Below are positions 1-9,580 of a stretch of 64,000 bases of DNA, in pieces. This DNA comes from Gammaproteobacteria bacterium 39-13 (GTDB taxonomy: Bacteria; Pseudomonadota; Gammaproteobacteria; Berkiellales; Berkiellaceae): contig MKTN01000029.1 of NCBI GenBank assembly GCA_001898235.1, positions 1-64,000 of the forward strand. Reading direction: 5' to 3'. The number at the start of each line of letters is the position of its first letter. The stretch's first letter is position 1. The translations under genes were made by a program, and so were the position numbers. The notes under the pieces were generated by a model. The model saw only the letters and a list, made by a program, of their open reading frames with translations, made no database searches and was not told where the DNA came from.

Positions 1-2187
1 GATGCTATCACAAGCCAATATGTTTATACACAAAATGCAGCATTTACCAATTCAAATAATAATCCAGTTATTTTAACTTATACTTATCAACTAAAAGATG
101 GGGATGGTAGCACCAATAGTGCTCAATTGACCATTACCGTTGCTGATGATATTCCGATTGCGACTGAGAAGTTAAATACCGCAAATGAAACTTTATTATT
201 TGTTAATGGAACTGAAACTGCCTCAGGAAATCTGATTACGGATAATAGTGGCTTTGGTATTTCAAAGTTAGGATCTGATGGCGGTACCGTTTCGCAAGTG
301 AATGGCATTTCTGCTGTCGCTGGCATTATTATTGCGCCTACGACGTATGGGAGCATCACTGTTTATACGACCGATCAAGGTAGTTTTGTTAAAGGAGATT
401 ATGTTTATTCACTTGATAGCGCGAAAACGTCGCCAGTAAATGATGCTTTAGGACAAGTGATAGATACCATTTCTTACCAGCTGATGGATGGTGACGGTAG
501 TACTTCAAGCGCTGATTTAAATGTCACAGTAACATTGAATCAACCTCCTGTAGCAAATAATGACGTAGGAACAACCGAGCAAGCGGTTTCATTGAATGTC
601 GCGGCGGCAGGGGTATTGATTAATGACACGGTTAGCGCTGGTGATACAAAAATAGTATCTGCTGTAAATGGAGTTTTGGCAGACGTCGGAGCCAAAGTTA
701 CTTTGTCCTCAGGTGCTTTATTAACTCTCAATAGTGATGGCAGTTATATTTATGATCCCAATGGCAATTTTTTGGGGGGAGGAACAGACAGCTTTGCTTA
801 TACAATGAGTGAGGCAGAAGGGTTAACAAGCAGCGCCAATGTCACAATTACTATCACCGCACCTCATGCTACAAATGATGCCGGTTCGACGAAATATAAC
901 GCTGTGCTTACTGTAAATGCCGCGAGCGGCTTGTTGTCAAATGATACCAAATCATCAGCTGATAATATATTGCTAGTAGGCGTTGTCAATGGAAGTGCTG
1001 CCAATGTTGGAGGGCAACTTGTTTTAAGCTCTGGTGCATTACTGACCGTTAACAGTGATGGCGGATATTCTTACGATCCTAATGGTCAATTTAATTTGGG
1101 TGGTACAGATAGCTTTACGTATCAGGCTGCAGATGGCGTGGGCAGTTTAAGCAATATTGCAACGGTTGCCTTAACGATTATTAGTGATACAGCACCGGTG
1201 GCGAATGATGATGTTGGATCTACCCATGTGGGGACACCTCTATCCGTAGCTGCGCCAGGAATACTCGCAAATGATACAGATGTTGATGTTGGTACGACGC
1301 TTTCCGTTGTAAGTGTGAACGGGTCAGCGCTAAACGTAAACACACAAATTACACTAGCTTCCGGTGCTTTGCTTACAGTCAACAGCGATGGTAGTTATAA
1401 CTACGATGCTAATGGAAAATTTGCAAGTACTGGAACAGATAATTTTACTTACACTGCAAGTGATGGCGTTCTCAATAGTAGTGCAAACGTAACAATTACT
1501 GTGCTTGTTCCCCCCGTGGTATTCGATTTAAATGGAAATGGGATTGAGCTGATCTCTGCAGAAGATTCTCCTGCTGTCTGGCTCTTTTCGTCAGGATATC
1601 ATCGTACAGGGTGGGTGAGTCCTGAGGATGGTATTTTAGTATATGATGCAAAAGGTAATGGACAGATCAATGATATTAGTGCATTTGCTTTTACAGCTTT
1701 TGCACCAGGTGCAAATTCAGATCTAGAGGCCTTAAGCATAGCTTTTGATACAAATCATGATGGAATATTTGATATTCATGATGCGCATTATGCACAATTT
1801 GGTATTTGGCAAGATAAAAATAGTAATGGTATTATGGACAATGGGGAATATTTAACCTTGGCAGAGCGCGGCATTATCTCCTTGTCTTTAACGTCAGATC
1901 ATCAAGTGTTATCTCTTAATGGAAATAATATTTACGGATTTACAACTTACCAAATGCAAGATGGCACCACTCATCTTGCCGCTGACGTTGGTTTGAAGAT
2001 AGGGGAACGATTATCTATTCAAGATATCTTGCATGAAAAAGCAGAAATTGATTTTTCTACTTTGTTACCTCAGCAATATTCTTCAATGCAGGTGGAAGAG
2101 AGCGCATCTGTGGCAGAACAGAGTATTGTTTTGCCTTGTGAAATGAATTTCATCCCCCATCTAGAAGAGCAGCTTACTTTTGCTTAA
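1..2187 (+). CDS. C-terminal part of a large repetitive adhesin (type I secretion/RTX-like), 5' end outside window
   Basis: The reading frame is open from the first base, so the gene begins upstream and only the last ~728 residues are seen. It contains three ~100-residue tandem units starting near 553, 868 and 1201, each with the pattern A-N/T-D-x-G-S/T, a central S-G-A-L-L-T and N-S-D-G-x-Y-x-Y-D, ending in an N-V-T-I-T-type strand; shorter D-G-D-G-S-T units precede them. This is the cadherin/Ig-like (VCBS, tandem-95) architecture of giant surface adhesins. After the repeats come calcium-site-like stretches, FDLNGNGIEL, FDTNHDGIFD and WQDKNSNGIMDNGEY, typical of the C-terminal part of such proteins, and a C-terminus without a clear nonapeptide RTX array. 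Surface or secreted location is inferred from family knowledge; no transporter genes are adjacent in this window. Confidence 0.8.
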   Translation, partial: DAITSQYVYTQNAAFTNSNNNPVILTYTYQLKDGDGSTNSAQLTITVADDIPIATEKLNTANETLLFVNGTETASGNLITDNSGFGISKLGSDGGTVSQVNGISAVAGIIIAPTTYGSITVYTTDQGSFVKGDYVYSLDSAKTSPVNDALGQVIDTISYQLMDGDGSTSSADLNVTVTLNQPPVANNDVGTTEQAVSLNVAAAGVLINDTVSAGDTKIVSAVNGVLADVGAKVTLSSGALLTLNSDGSYIYDPNGNFLGGGTDSFAYTMSEAEGLTSSANVTITITAPHATNDAGSTKYNAVLTVNAASGLLSNDTKSSADNILLVGVVNGSAANVGGQLVLSSGALLTVNSDGGYSYDPNGQFNLGGTDSFTYQAADGVGSLSNIATVALTIISDTAPVANDDVGSTHVGTPLSVAAPGILANDTDVDVGTTLSVVSVNGSALNVNTQITLASGALLTVNSDGSYNYDANGKFASTGTDNFTYTASDGVLNSSANVTITVLVPPVVFDLNGNGIELISAEDSPAVWLFSSGYHRTGWVSPEDGILVYDAKGNGQINDISAFAFTAFAPGANSDLEALSIAFDTNHDGIFDIHDAHYAQFGIWQDKNSNGIMDNGEYLTLAERGIISLSLTSDHQVLSLNGNNIYGFTTYQMQDGTTHLAADVGLKIGERLSIQDILHEKAEIDFSTLLPQQYSSMQVEESASVAEQSIVLPCEMNFIPHLEEQLTFA
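553..1503 (+). repeat. Three tandem adhesin repeat units (315, 333 and ~303 bp)
   Basis: Coding tandem repeats inside the adhesin gene, starting at about 553, 868 and 1201. The units are diverged at DNA level but keep the same amino-acid landmarks: an initial N-D-x-G, L-x-N-D-T, S-G-A-L-L-T and N-S-D-G-x-Y. They probably fold as beta-sandwich domains that extend the protein from the cell surface. Confidence 0.8.
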
Positions 2188-2283
2188 TTGAACAATTGTA
2201 TATTTTCTCAGTACTAAAGCCAAATCTTAAACAGATTTGCTCTAAACTAGTATCAATCTCCAATGATTTTTAAAAGGCTGTGT

Positions 2284-3174
2284 ATGCATCAAAATGCTGC
2301 AAACGTACTTTATGATAATATCATAAGTGCCATAAGGGTGAATAAGTTGACATTACCTTCGCAGCCAGATATTGCGATTTCTTTGCGAAATTTAAATGCA
2401 GAAAGCGCTGTTACCAACGATAAAATCAAAGAAATTATTGTGCAAGATCCTGCTTTGACGGCAAGAATCATTCAGGTTGCAAATAGCCCCCTTGTGCGGG
2501 GTAGTGTTGGTATTGATAATCTCAGCACTGCTATTGGCCGATTAGGCATCACTTTTGTAATTTCTTTTTGCATTAGTTTAGTAATGAAACAACTTTATCG
2601 CGCTAAACGTAAAATTATTGCTAAGAAAATGCAAGAAGCATGGGATCATGCATGCGATGTTAGCGCCATTTCTTTTGTGTTAGCAAAACATTTCAAAGTA
2701 GGTTCGCCAGAAGAAGCGATGTTGGGTGGATTGCTACATGAAATAGGTATATTACCTATTTTAACTTATGCAGAAAATATGTCTGATGTATTTTCATTCG
2801 CACAGAAGTATCCGGACATAGATAGAGATCTGGATCTGTTAGAAAATATTATTGAAAAGTATAATATGGGCCTAAGCGAAATGATTTTGAATTCATGGTG
2901 CTTTCCAGAAAATATTGCATCAGTACCTATGAATCTTGTTAAGATTGATAGAATTGTTAAAAAGGCAGATTTAATAGATATTGTCTTGATTGCGAAAATT
3001 TATGCTTTGGGGAATAAAAAACATCCTTTAACTGAGATCAATAAATCAGATATTTCGGCTTATGCGCGATTAGGGCTTGAACCTGATGTCGATCTTGGCC
3101 GTAGTATACCGCAAATCCAAGAAGCACAAGATCTTTTTAGAGAGAAAAGATATGCAAGATCAAAAGGACATTAA
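2284..3174 (+). CDS. HDOD-domain protein
   Basis: A 296-residue protein. The N-terminal two-thirds matches the HDOD domain: L-P-S-Q-P near residue 25, then V-x-Q-D-P-A-L-T-A-R-I-I-Q-V-A-N-S, a pattern typical of this family, and a G-L-L-H-E-I-G stretch near residue 155 that is the residual HD-type motif. HDOD proteins are usually regulatory (signalling, stress or competence control) and lack phosphodiesterase activity; the specific role here is unknown. I prefer the ATG at 2284 to the in-frame ATG at 2263, because AAAAGG sits six bases before 2284 and nothing like a ribosome site precedes 2263. It ends tail-to-tail with csiV across a palindromic repeat. Confidence 0.8.
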   Translation: MHQNAANVLYDNIISAIRVNKLTLPSQPDIAISLRNLNAESAVTNDKIKEIIVQDPALTARIIQVANSPLVRGSVGIDNLSTAIGRLGITFVISFCISLVMKQLYRAKRKIIAKKMQEAWDHACDVSAISFVLAKHFKVGSPEEAMLGGLLHEIGILPILTYAENMSDVFSFAQKYPDIDRDLDLLENIIEKYNMGLSEMILNSWCFPENIASVPMNLVKIDRIVKKADLIDIVLIAKIYALGNKKHPLTEINKSDISAYARLGLEPDVDLGRSIPQIQEAQDLFREKRYARSKGH

Positions 3175-3200
3175 GGGCACGACAATCATCATCAGAGCCT

Positions 3201-3285
3201 GTCATTGCGAGCATAATCGAAGCAATCTATGATAACTCATGAATTAAGATTTAGATTGCTTCGGCACTGCGTGTCTCGTAATGAC
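3201..3285. repeat. Dispersed palindromic repeat, family A, copy 1
   Basis: An 85-bp imperfect palindrome between two convergent genes. Outer arms are gtcattgcgag and ctcgtaatgac; inner arms are cgaagcaatct and agattgcttcg, an exact inverse pair. The same outer and inner motifs recur near 28015, 35405 and 49723. Transcribed, it would form a long hairpin and could act as a bidirectional terminator or mRNA stabiliser for the HDOD and csiV genes. Confidence 0.75.
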
Positions 3286-3339
3286 GAGGTTTACATCGGC
3301 TTATCCCTTCCAGCGAGAGATAAGCTTTTGAGGGTGGGC

Positions 3340-4047
3340 TCACACCGTTTTTCTAGTAGGCGATGATTTTTTCGCATCAGTTTTTTCAGAAGTTACCATA
3401 ATAATCATGCCATACATGGGATGATCGATATATTGGATCTCTTCTAATTTTACACGACTCGATTCTTTCATACGAAAAGATTGTAATTTAGTATCTGGTT
3501 CATTTTGCCAGACGTTTCTGTTTGCAACTTCTGCAAATTTAGCAGAAATTGTAGTGCCTGCTTGCTCCCCGCTGACAGGAGGCATGATAACTTTCATAGG
3601 CTTACGAAATAATAGATCAGCATCTACATGAAGGAATCGTCCTGAGCTTAAACGAAGAATACCATCTACTTCGTTGGCGCCTTCACCGCCAAAGTTTTTA
3701 CCACCTATTAGATGTACTTTTTGTGCGTGTTCTTTATCTGAAATAGTTTGACGCCAGGCCTTATGTAACACGAGATGATAATTTTTTTGGATTTTTCGTT
3801 TGGCATCTAGTAAAGCCAAATGACCATCCGATAACTGACCAAATTCAATTGCGGGATCGGAGCCTAAGCTCACCGCATTTGTAAAAGAAGGCATTCCTGG
3901 ATTGATAGGCCATTCTTCCGCCAAGGCTTGTTTATCTTTGGTTTCAAAAATAAGCACTTCAACTCGATACCATTTTTCTGCTTTAGCAAGACAAAAAGGT
4001 GATATTAGGAACATTACTAATGCTAAACTAAAGCGTTTATTAAACAT
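3340..4047 (-). CDS. csiV: CsiV-family periplasmic protein
   Basis: 235 residues with a clear signal peptide (ALVMFLISPFCLAKA, cleavage about residue 22) followed at once by W-Y-R-V-E-V-L-I-F, the hallmark start of the CsiV family. The Vibrio cholerae founder is a peptidoglycan-binding protein that activates a lytic transglycosylase; conservation of that activity here is inference. It lies 14 bp downstream of mfd, an arrangement common in gammaproteobacteria, and has its own ribosome site (AAGGA). A Lys/Ser/Thr-rich tail ends the protein. Confidence 0.75.
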   Translation of the reverse strand: MFNKRFSLALVMFLISPFCLAKAEKWYRVEVLIFETKDKQALAEEWPINPGMPSFTNAVSLGSDPAIEFGQLSDGHLALLDAKRKIQKNYHLVLHKAWRQTISDKEHAQKVHLIGGKNFGGEGANEVDGILRLSSGRFLHVDADLLFRKPMKVIMPPVSGEQAGTTISAKFAEVANRNVWQNEPDTKLQSFRMKESSRVKLEEIQYIDHPMYGMIIMVTSEKTDAKKSSPTRKTV

Positions 4048-4061
4048 TTTTAGATCCTTAA

Positions 4062-7000
4062 TTAAGCAACAGATGAATTATTAAGTCGATTTATCAAATT
4101 TTCTACTACTTGAAAACGAAGTTCTGGCGTTTGCATATCAAACATGAATTTAATTTGCTGAGAACCCACGAGTTTAAAGTGATGTGGTTTTTCTCGAATC
4201 ATGGCAATCACTTTGTCAGGATCAACATTGGGATTGGGGTCAAATTCAATTTTCCCACTTTGTGTTGATGCCTCTATTTTTCGGATCCCTATCGGTTCTG
4301 CTTTTATTTTTAATTCAGTAAGTTTGAAAAGATTTTTCACAGGTTCAGGAAGTAACCCGAATCTGTCAATCATTTCTACTTGTAGTTCTTGCAATTGATG
4401 CAAATTCTTTGCATTTGCAATGCGTTTGTATAAAACTAATCGAGAATGCACATCGGGCAGGTAGCTTTCAGGAATAAGTGCAGCTAATTGCAAACTGATT
4501 TCTGCCCCTTGTCTTAAATGCTCAGCTAATGTTATCTTTTTCCCCGATTTAAGAGATTGAACGGCTTTTTGTAGCATTTCCATGTATAAATTAAATCCTA
4601 CCGCATTCATATTGCCGCTTTGCTCATCACCTAGGAGTTCACCTGCACCACGGATTTCTAAATCGTGCGTCGCCAACGTAAATCCTGAGCCTAACTCTTC
4701 AAGTGATTCGATAGCATCAAGACGTTTCAAGGCATCTGGAGTGAGTCGGTTACGTGGTGGTGTTAAGCAATAAGCATAAGCTTGATGATGTGAACGTCCT
4801 ACACGACCTCGTAGCTGATGAAGTTGTGCTAACCCCAGTTTATCTGCTCTATCAATGATAATCGTGTTTGCACTGGGAACGTCAATCCCAGTTTCGATAA
4901 TGGTAGTACAAACTAAGACATTAAATTTTTGATGATAGAATTCAGACATAACATGTTCTAACTGACGTTCGCGCATTTGTCCATGTGCAACGCCCACTCG
5001 CGCTTGTGGAATCAATTGCGCTAATTCATTGGCTGTTTTTTCAATAGTTTCAACATCATTATGTAAATAATAAACTTGTCCGCCGCGCATCAATTCTCGC
5101 AAAACAGCTTCTTCAACTTGGGTGCGATTATATTCGCGAACGAATGTTTTAATGCTTAAACGCTTAGCTGGCGGGGTTGCAATGATAGAGAGATCTCTTA
5201 GCGAAGAAAAGGCCATATTCAATGTGCGTGGAATAGGCGTTGCAGTTAAGGTGAGGATATCCACCTCTGAACGCAATGACTTGAGGCGTTCTTTCTGCCT
5301 TACACCAAAACGATGCTCTTCATCAATAATGGCAAGCCCAAGATCTTTGAATTTGACAGATTCATTCAAAAGTTTGTGCGTACCAATGATTATATCAATT
5401 TTACCTTCGCTTAATGAGGCTAGTACTTGCTCTTGTTCTTTTTTAGTTCGGAAACGTGAAATCACTTCAATTCGTATCGGCCAATCCGCAAATCTATCAC
5501 TGAATGTTTCAAAATGTTGTTGTGCAAGTAAAGTAGTAGGAACTAATAAAACGACTTGTTTGCTGTCTTGAACTGCGACAAATGCAGCTCTTAGTGCAAC
5601 CTCGGTTTTACCAAAACCCACATCGCCACAAACCAACCTATCCATGGTTTTTTCACTTCTCATATCGGCAAGAACCTGCTCGATGGCTTTTGCTTGATCG
5701 GGCGTTTCTTCGAATGAAAAAGCGCTAGCAAATTGAAAATAGTGAGAATCCAATTTCGAAAAACGAAATCCTTTTTTCGCAGCTCGATGCGCATAAATGT
5801 CTAATAGCTCAGCAGCAACATCATAGGCTTTTTCTGCTGCCTTTTTCTTAGCTTTTTCCCATTGGTCGGTACCTAGTCTATGTAATGGGGCATTACTGAC
5901 TTGAGCACCGCTGTATTGACTGATGAGATGTAGTGATGAGACAGGAACATACAGTTTATCATTATCAGCATATTCCAAGATAAGGTATTCAGCCTGGGTA
6001 TTGTCGATAGTGATATGGGTTAAACCTTTATATCTTCCTACCCCATGATCAATATGCACAACGGGGGCATCTAGTGAAAGCTCCATTAGATCACGGATAG
6101 GTGCATCAAGATCCTGGGTCGCTTTTTGACGACGGCGACGTTGCATGACTTGCTGACCATAAAGTTGGTTTTCAGCAATCCATATCCATTCATCTGTAGG
6201 CAACCACATTCCTTCGTCTAAAGCAGCAGTTGTGATCCCAATGTTTTCATTTTGTGCACAGAATTCATCCCAATGTTTGTAGATTTTGGGTTTGATTTTA
6301 CCTCTGCTCAACAATTCTAACAAAGACTCTCGACGTCCTGCTGACTCGGCACAGAAGAGAATTTTACCCTTTGTCTGGCTGAGGAACGTCTGAAGTTTGG
6401 TCAACGGCGCATCAGAGCGTGAATCAATCGTAAGATCAGGAAATGAAGCAGTGTTAAAATTAATATTTCCTTGATGTTCTTCAAGGGGCGCTGATTGCAC
6501 AATAATCTGACGAAATTCTTTTAACTGACCAAACAGCGTATCGGTTGGCATGAAAATATTTTGAGGTGGCAGAATAGGGCGCTGAACATCATGTCGATAT
6601 TGTTCATATCGTGTTTGAATTTCTTGCCAAAAATGAACACTCGCAGCTTCAATATCTTGACGAATGATAATAGAGTTTTCTGGAAGATAATCAAATAAAG
6701 TGTTAGTTTGTTCAAAAAATAATGGTAAATAATACTCAATGCCTTGAGACGCAACCCCTTGGCTAATATCTTGATATATCGAACAAAGTGAAGGGTCACC
6801 TGAAAAATGTGCACGCCAATTTTGCCTAAATAACGAAATAGCTTCGTCTGTTAAAGGAAATTCTCGAGCAGGCAGGCATGTCAAACTCTCTATTTTTTCT
6901 TCGGAACGTTGTGTTTCGGGATCAAATAAGCGTAATGAATCTATTTCATTATCGAATAGATCAATTCGCACTGGACTAGTTTGGCCCATCGGAAAAATAT

Positions 7001-7547
7001 CGACAATACTTCCTCTAATAGCAAATTCCCCATGTGCCATGACGGTAGAAACATACCGGTACCCGCCTTGTTCAAAGCGTCGTCGCATCCCTTCCCATAT
7101 AAACTCATCGCCAACTTTCAATACTAGGCTATGTGCTTGTACATAGGTTCGAGGGGAAATACGATGCAGCATTGTGGTGATGGGGACAACCAAGATCCCT
7201 TTTTTTAAAGAGGATAATTGACTTAATGCTAATAAACGATCAGAGATAATATCTTGGTGGGGGGAAAAATTGTCGTAGGGTAATGTTTCCCAATCCGGAA
7301 AATGTAATACGGGAAAATTTTCTGTCGGTAAAAAGATCCGAAGCTCTCGTTCTAAACGATTTGCGTTTTGTGTGTCTGTTGTCAATAAAACAACCAGTGC
7401 CTCTTCAGCTTTTGCTGCCTGTGCTATTGCTAGCGGAAGTGCTGCCCCTTGAAGATTTCCCCAATTAAATCGAATGCCGGGCTTATTCGGTAGAGGAGGG
7501 GAAAAAATATTAGCAAAAGACGTCATTGTCTGTTTCGGATTGGACAT
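4062..7547 (-). CDS. mfd: Transcription-repair coupling factor Mfd
   Basis: 1161 residues, normal length for Mfd. It removes RNA polymerase stalled at DNA lesions and recruits UvrA. Seen in order: UvrB-like N-terminal region, polymerase-interaction region near residues 490-560 (VHIDHGVGRYKG), helicase Walker A GDVGFGKTE near residue 640, DEEH box near 742, TATPIPRT shortly after, QLRGRVGRS near 914, and the C-terminal TRCF domain. The start gives MSNPKQTM; the ribosome site is weak (GAG/AGG about 10 bases upstream). It sits 11 bp after the DAHP-synthase-like gene, so the minus-strand block agu-DAHPS-mfd-csiV is probably cotranscribed. Confidence 0.97.
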   Translation of the reverse strand: MSNPKQTMTSFANIFSPPLPNKPGIRFNWGNLQGAALPLAIAQAAKAEEALVVLLTTDTQNANRLERELRIFLPTENFPVLHFPDWETLPYDNFSPHQDIISDRLLALSQLSSLKKGILVVPITTMLHRISPRTYVQAHSLVLKVGDEFIWEGMRRRFEQGGYRYVSTVMAHGEFAIRGSIVDIFPMGQTSPVRIDLFDNEIDSLRLFDPETQRSEEKIESLTCLPAREFPLTDEAISLFRQNWRAHFSGDPSLCSIYQDISQGVASQGIEYYLPLFFEQTNTLFDYLPENSIIIRQDIEAASVHFWQEIQTRYEQYRHDVQRPILPPQNIFMPTDTLFGQLKEFRQIIVQSAPLEEHQGNINFNTASFPDLTIDSRSDAPLTKLQTFLSQTKGKILFCAESAGRRESLLELLSRGKIKPKIYKHWDEFCAQNENIGITTAALDEGMWLPTDEWIWIAENQLYGQQVMQRRRRQKATQDLDAPIRDLMELSLDAPVVHIDHGVGRYKGLTHITIDNTQAEYLILEYADNDKLYVPVSSLHLISQYSGAQVSNAPLHRLGTDQWEKAKKKAAEKAYDVAAELLDIYAHRAAKKGFRFSKLDSHYFQFASAFSFEETPDQAKAIEQVLADMRSEKTMDRLVCGDVGFGKTEVALRAAFVAVQDSKQVVLLVPTTLLAQQHFETFSDRFADWPIRIEVISRFRTKKEQEQVLASLSEGKIDIIIGTHKLLNESVKFKDLGLAIIDEEHRFGVRQKERLKSLRSEVDILTLTATPIPRTLNMAFSSLRDLSIIATPPAKRLSIKTFVREYNRTQVEEAVLRELMRGGQVYYLHNDVETIEKTANELAQLIPQARVGVAHGQMRERQLEHVMSEFYHQKFNVLVCTTIIETGIDVPSANTIIIDRADKLGLAQLHQLRGRVGRSHHQAYAYCLTPPRNRLTPDALKRLDAIESLEELGSGFTLATHDLEIRGAGELLGDEQSGNMNAVGFNLYMEMLQKAVQSLKSGKKITLAEHLRQGAEISLQLAALIPESYLPDVHSRLVLYKRIANAKNLHQLQELQVEMIDRFGLLPEPVKNLFKLTELKIKAEPIGIRKIEASTQSGKIEFDPNPNVDPDKVIAMIREKPHHFKLVGSQQIKFMFDMQTPELRFQVVENLINRLNNSSVA

Positions 7548-7558
7548 GTGGGGTTAAC

Positions 7559-8677
7559 CTACTCGTTACCATGACGCTTGGCTAAATTTTTACGTTTTTT
7601 GTAAGCTTCGCGTGTAATCGCAATATCTTCTAAGAACCAGGGTAATTCCTTGAGAGGGATAGCTTGGCGACTATCTACAATTGCACTGGGAGGGTGAGGA
7701 TGGAAGTCTACTAAAACCATATTTGCCCCAGATATAATTCCTTGCGCAGTTGCATGAAAGATATCACTGATCCCGTCGTATGAACGACTAGAGATCCCAA
7801 CAGAATGAGAAGGATCAATACAAACAGGCATACGGGTAAGACGGTGTATCACACTCACATGAGCAAAATCTACCATGTTGCGATGAGGTCGACCAAAAAT
7901 GGATTTGACACCACGCAAACAGAAAATAATGCGATGATTTCCAGCATGTGCTAAATATTCTGCTGCGTGAATAGATTCATCCAATGTGATCCCGTAACCA
8001 CGCTTAAAAAGAACAGGAAACATGGTTTGCGAACCCACTGCGCGAAGTAATTCAAAATTTTGCGCATTTCGTGTGCCGATTTGTAACATTACACCGGTAG
8101 GATGGCCTAAATTGTTAAGTATCTCAGAAATTTCTTCAATATGACGTTCATGAGTAACTTCCATGGCGATGACTTTGATGCCATATTTTCCAGCGGTTTC
8201 AAATACATTGGCTAAACAAGATTTGCCTAGACCTTGAAAAGCATAAGGGCTGGTTCGTGGCTTATAAGCGCCCATGCGGGTACAAACTTGGCCATGTGCC
8301 TGCAAGGTTCTCATGGTCGATTCAACATTTTCAGGCGTATCAACAGCACAAAGACCTGCAAAGACATTTAAGTTATCTTGAGAAAATAAGACGCCATTAT
8401 ATTCAAATGAAAATCCATTATGATGAGCTGTATTACGACCTAAGATTTTATAATCATCAGAGATCCTGATAACGCGACTTACTCCTGGGAGCGCCTCAAT
8501 ATTATCTTTTGAAATATGGTCTGTATCTCCAAGAAGATAAATTTCTATCAGTGTTTCTTGTATTCCTTTGACGGTATGAATTTGTAGTTCAATGCGCGGA
8601 ATGCTTTGTAGTGCTTTCAGTGTATATTCGTATTCCGCTGAACGTTCGTCAATTGAGGGTTTTAATATAACAATCAT
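7559..8677 (-). CDS. DAHP synthase-like protein (class I beta type) with altered motifs
   Basis: 372 residues: a ~95-residue ferredoxin-like N-terminal domain and a TIM-barrel of the class I-beta 3-deoxy-7-phosphoheptulonate synthase family, which joins PEP and erythrose-4-phosphate in the first step of aromatic synthesis. Retained motifs are YKPRTSPYAFQGLG, QIGTRNAQNF, PVLFKRG and DPSH. Several positions differ from the usual enzyme: AGPC is AGLC, RGGA is RMGA, CERG is CLRG, and the VEVHP metal-site stretch is VDFHP. The likely metal ligands (Cys, His, an acidic residue, final Asp) are still present, so it may be active on DAHP substrates or on something related. It lies between the agmatine pathway genes and mfd, 28 bp after aguB, not with other aromatic genes. 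Confidence 0.7.
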   Translation of the reverse strand: MIVILKPSIDERSAEYEYTLKALQSIPRIELQIHTVKGIQETLIEIYLLGDTDHISKDNIEALPGVSRVIRISDDYKILGRNTAHHNGFSFEYNGVLFSQDNLNVFAGLCAVDTPENVESTMRTLQAHGQVCTRMGAYKPRTSPYAFQGLGKSCLANVFETAGKYGIKVIAMEVTHERHIEEISEILNNLGHPTGVMLQIGTRNAQNFELLRAVGSQTMFPVLFKRGYGITLDESIHAAEYLAHAGNHRIIFCLRGVKSIFGRPHRNMVDFAHVSVIHRLTRMPVCIDPSHSVGISSRSYDGISDIFHATAQGIISGANMVLVDFHPHPPSAIVDSRQAIPLKELPWFLEDIAITREAYKKRKNLAKRHGNE

Positions 8678-8705
8678 GAGATTCTTATCGCGTCCTTATT
8701 ACTCT

Positions 8706-9575
8706 TTAGCCCAGATAACGTTGGGTTAGATGCTCATAGGCGTCGATGCGCCTATCTCTTAAGAAAGGCCAAATTCGACGTACCGTTTCTGTGCGCGAAA
8801 ACTGGATTTCGCAAAGCATGCTTTGTGGTGAAGATTCTCCAGCTTTTGCAAGGATTTCTCCTTGAGGTCCTGCAACGAAGCTGTTCCCCCAAAACTGCAA
8901 TGCTTCTTCTGTGCCAACGCGATTACATACAACTACTGGAAGTCCGTTTGCAATAGCATGTCCACGTTGGACAGTAGTCCAGGCATCTAACTGCCTTTGT
9001 TTTTCGGCTTGATCATCTTCTGGGCTCCAACCAATAGCTGTTGGATATAATAATAGATCTGCCCCGTTTAGGGCCATGAGTCTTGCTGCTTCTGGGAACC
9101 ATTGGTCCCAGCAAACCAGCACACCAAGTTTACCAACTGAGGTTTGAATAGGACGAAACCCTAGATCTCCAGGGGTAAAATAGAATTTTTCATAAAAACC
9201 TGGATCGTCAGGAATATGCATTTTGCGGTAACAGCCCGCTATTTCGCCATTTTGCTCTAAAACGACGGCGGTATTATGGTACAAACCAGACGCTCTTTTC
9301 TCAAAAATAGAAGTAACAATGACAATTTTGAGTTCTTTGGCCAATAGGCTAAAAAATTGCGTTGTTGGACCAGGGATAGATTCTCCCAAATCAAAATGGT
9401 CCGTATTTTCTTGCTGGGGAAAATAGTAATGACTGTGTAGCTCTTGGAGCAAAATGAGTTTTGCGCCTTGCTTAACGGCTTCACGGATCCTGCTTTCAAG
9501 AGCTTGATAGCTTTGTTCAGCGGTTTTGTATCCTGTTTCTTGGATAAGCGCAATTGTTAATGTTTTCTCTGTCAT
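8706..9575 (-). CDS. aguB: N-carbamoylputrescine amidase
   Basis: 289 residues from the chosen start. Nitrilase-superfamily enzyme that hydrolyses N-carbamoylputrescine to putrescine, CO2 and ammonia. The catalytic triad is visible: Glu45 in LLQELHSH, Lys118 in YRKMHIPDDP and Cys155 in VLVCWDQWFPEAA. An upstream in-frame ATG at 9617 would overlap aguA by 37 bases; the ATG at 9575 is better, since it begins MTEKTLTIALIQ and follows AAGGTGA by about seven bases. It lies five bases after the aguA stop, so the two steps from agmatine are translationally close. Confidence 0.92.
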   Translation of the reverse strand: MTEKTLTIALIQETGYKTAEQSYQALESRIREAVKQGAKLILLQELHSHYYFPQQENTDHFDLGESIPGPTTQFFSLLAKELKIVIVTSIFEKRASGLYHNTAVVLEQNGEIAGCYRKMHIPDDPGFYEKFYFTPGDLGFRPIQTSVGKLGVLVCWDQWFPEAARLMALNGADLLLYPTAIGWSPEDDQAEKQRQLDAWTTVQRGHAIANGLPVVVCNRVGTEEALQFWGNSFVAGPQGEILAKAGESSPQSMLCEIQFSRTETVRRIWPFLRDRRIDAYEHLTQRYLG

Positions 9576-9580
9576 TGTTT

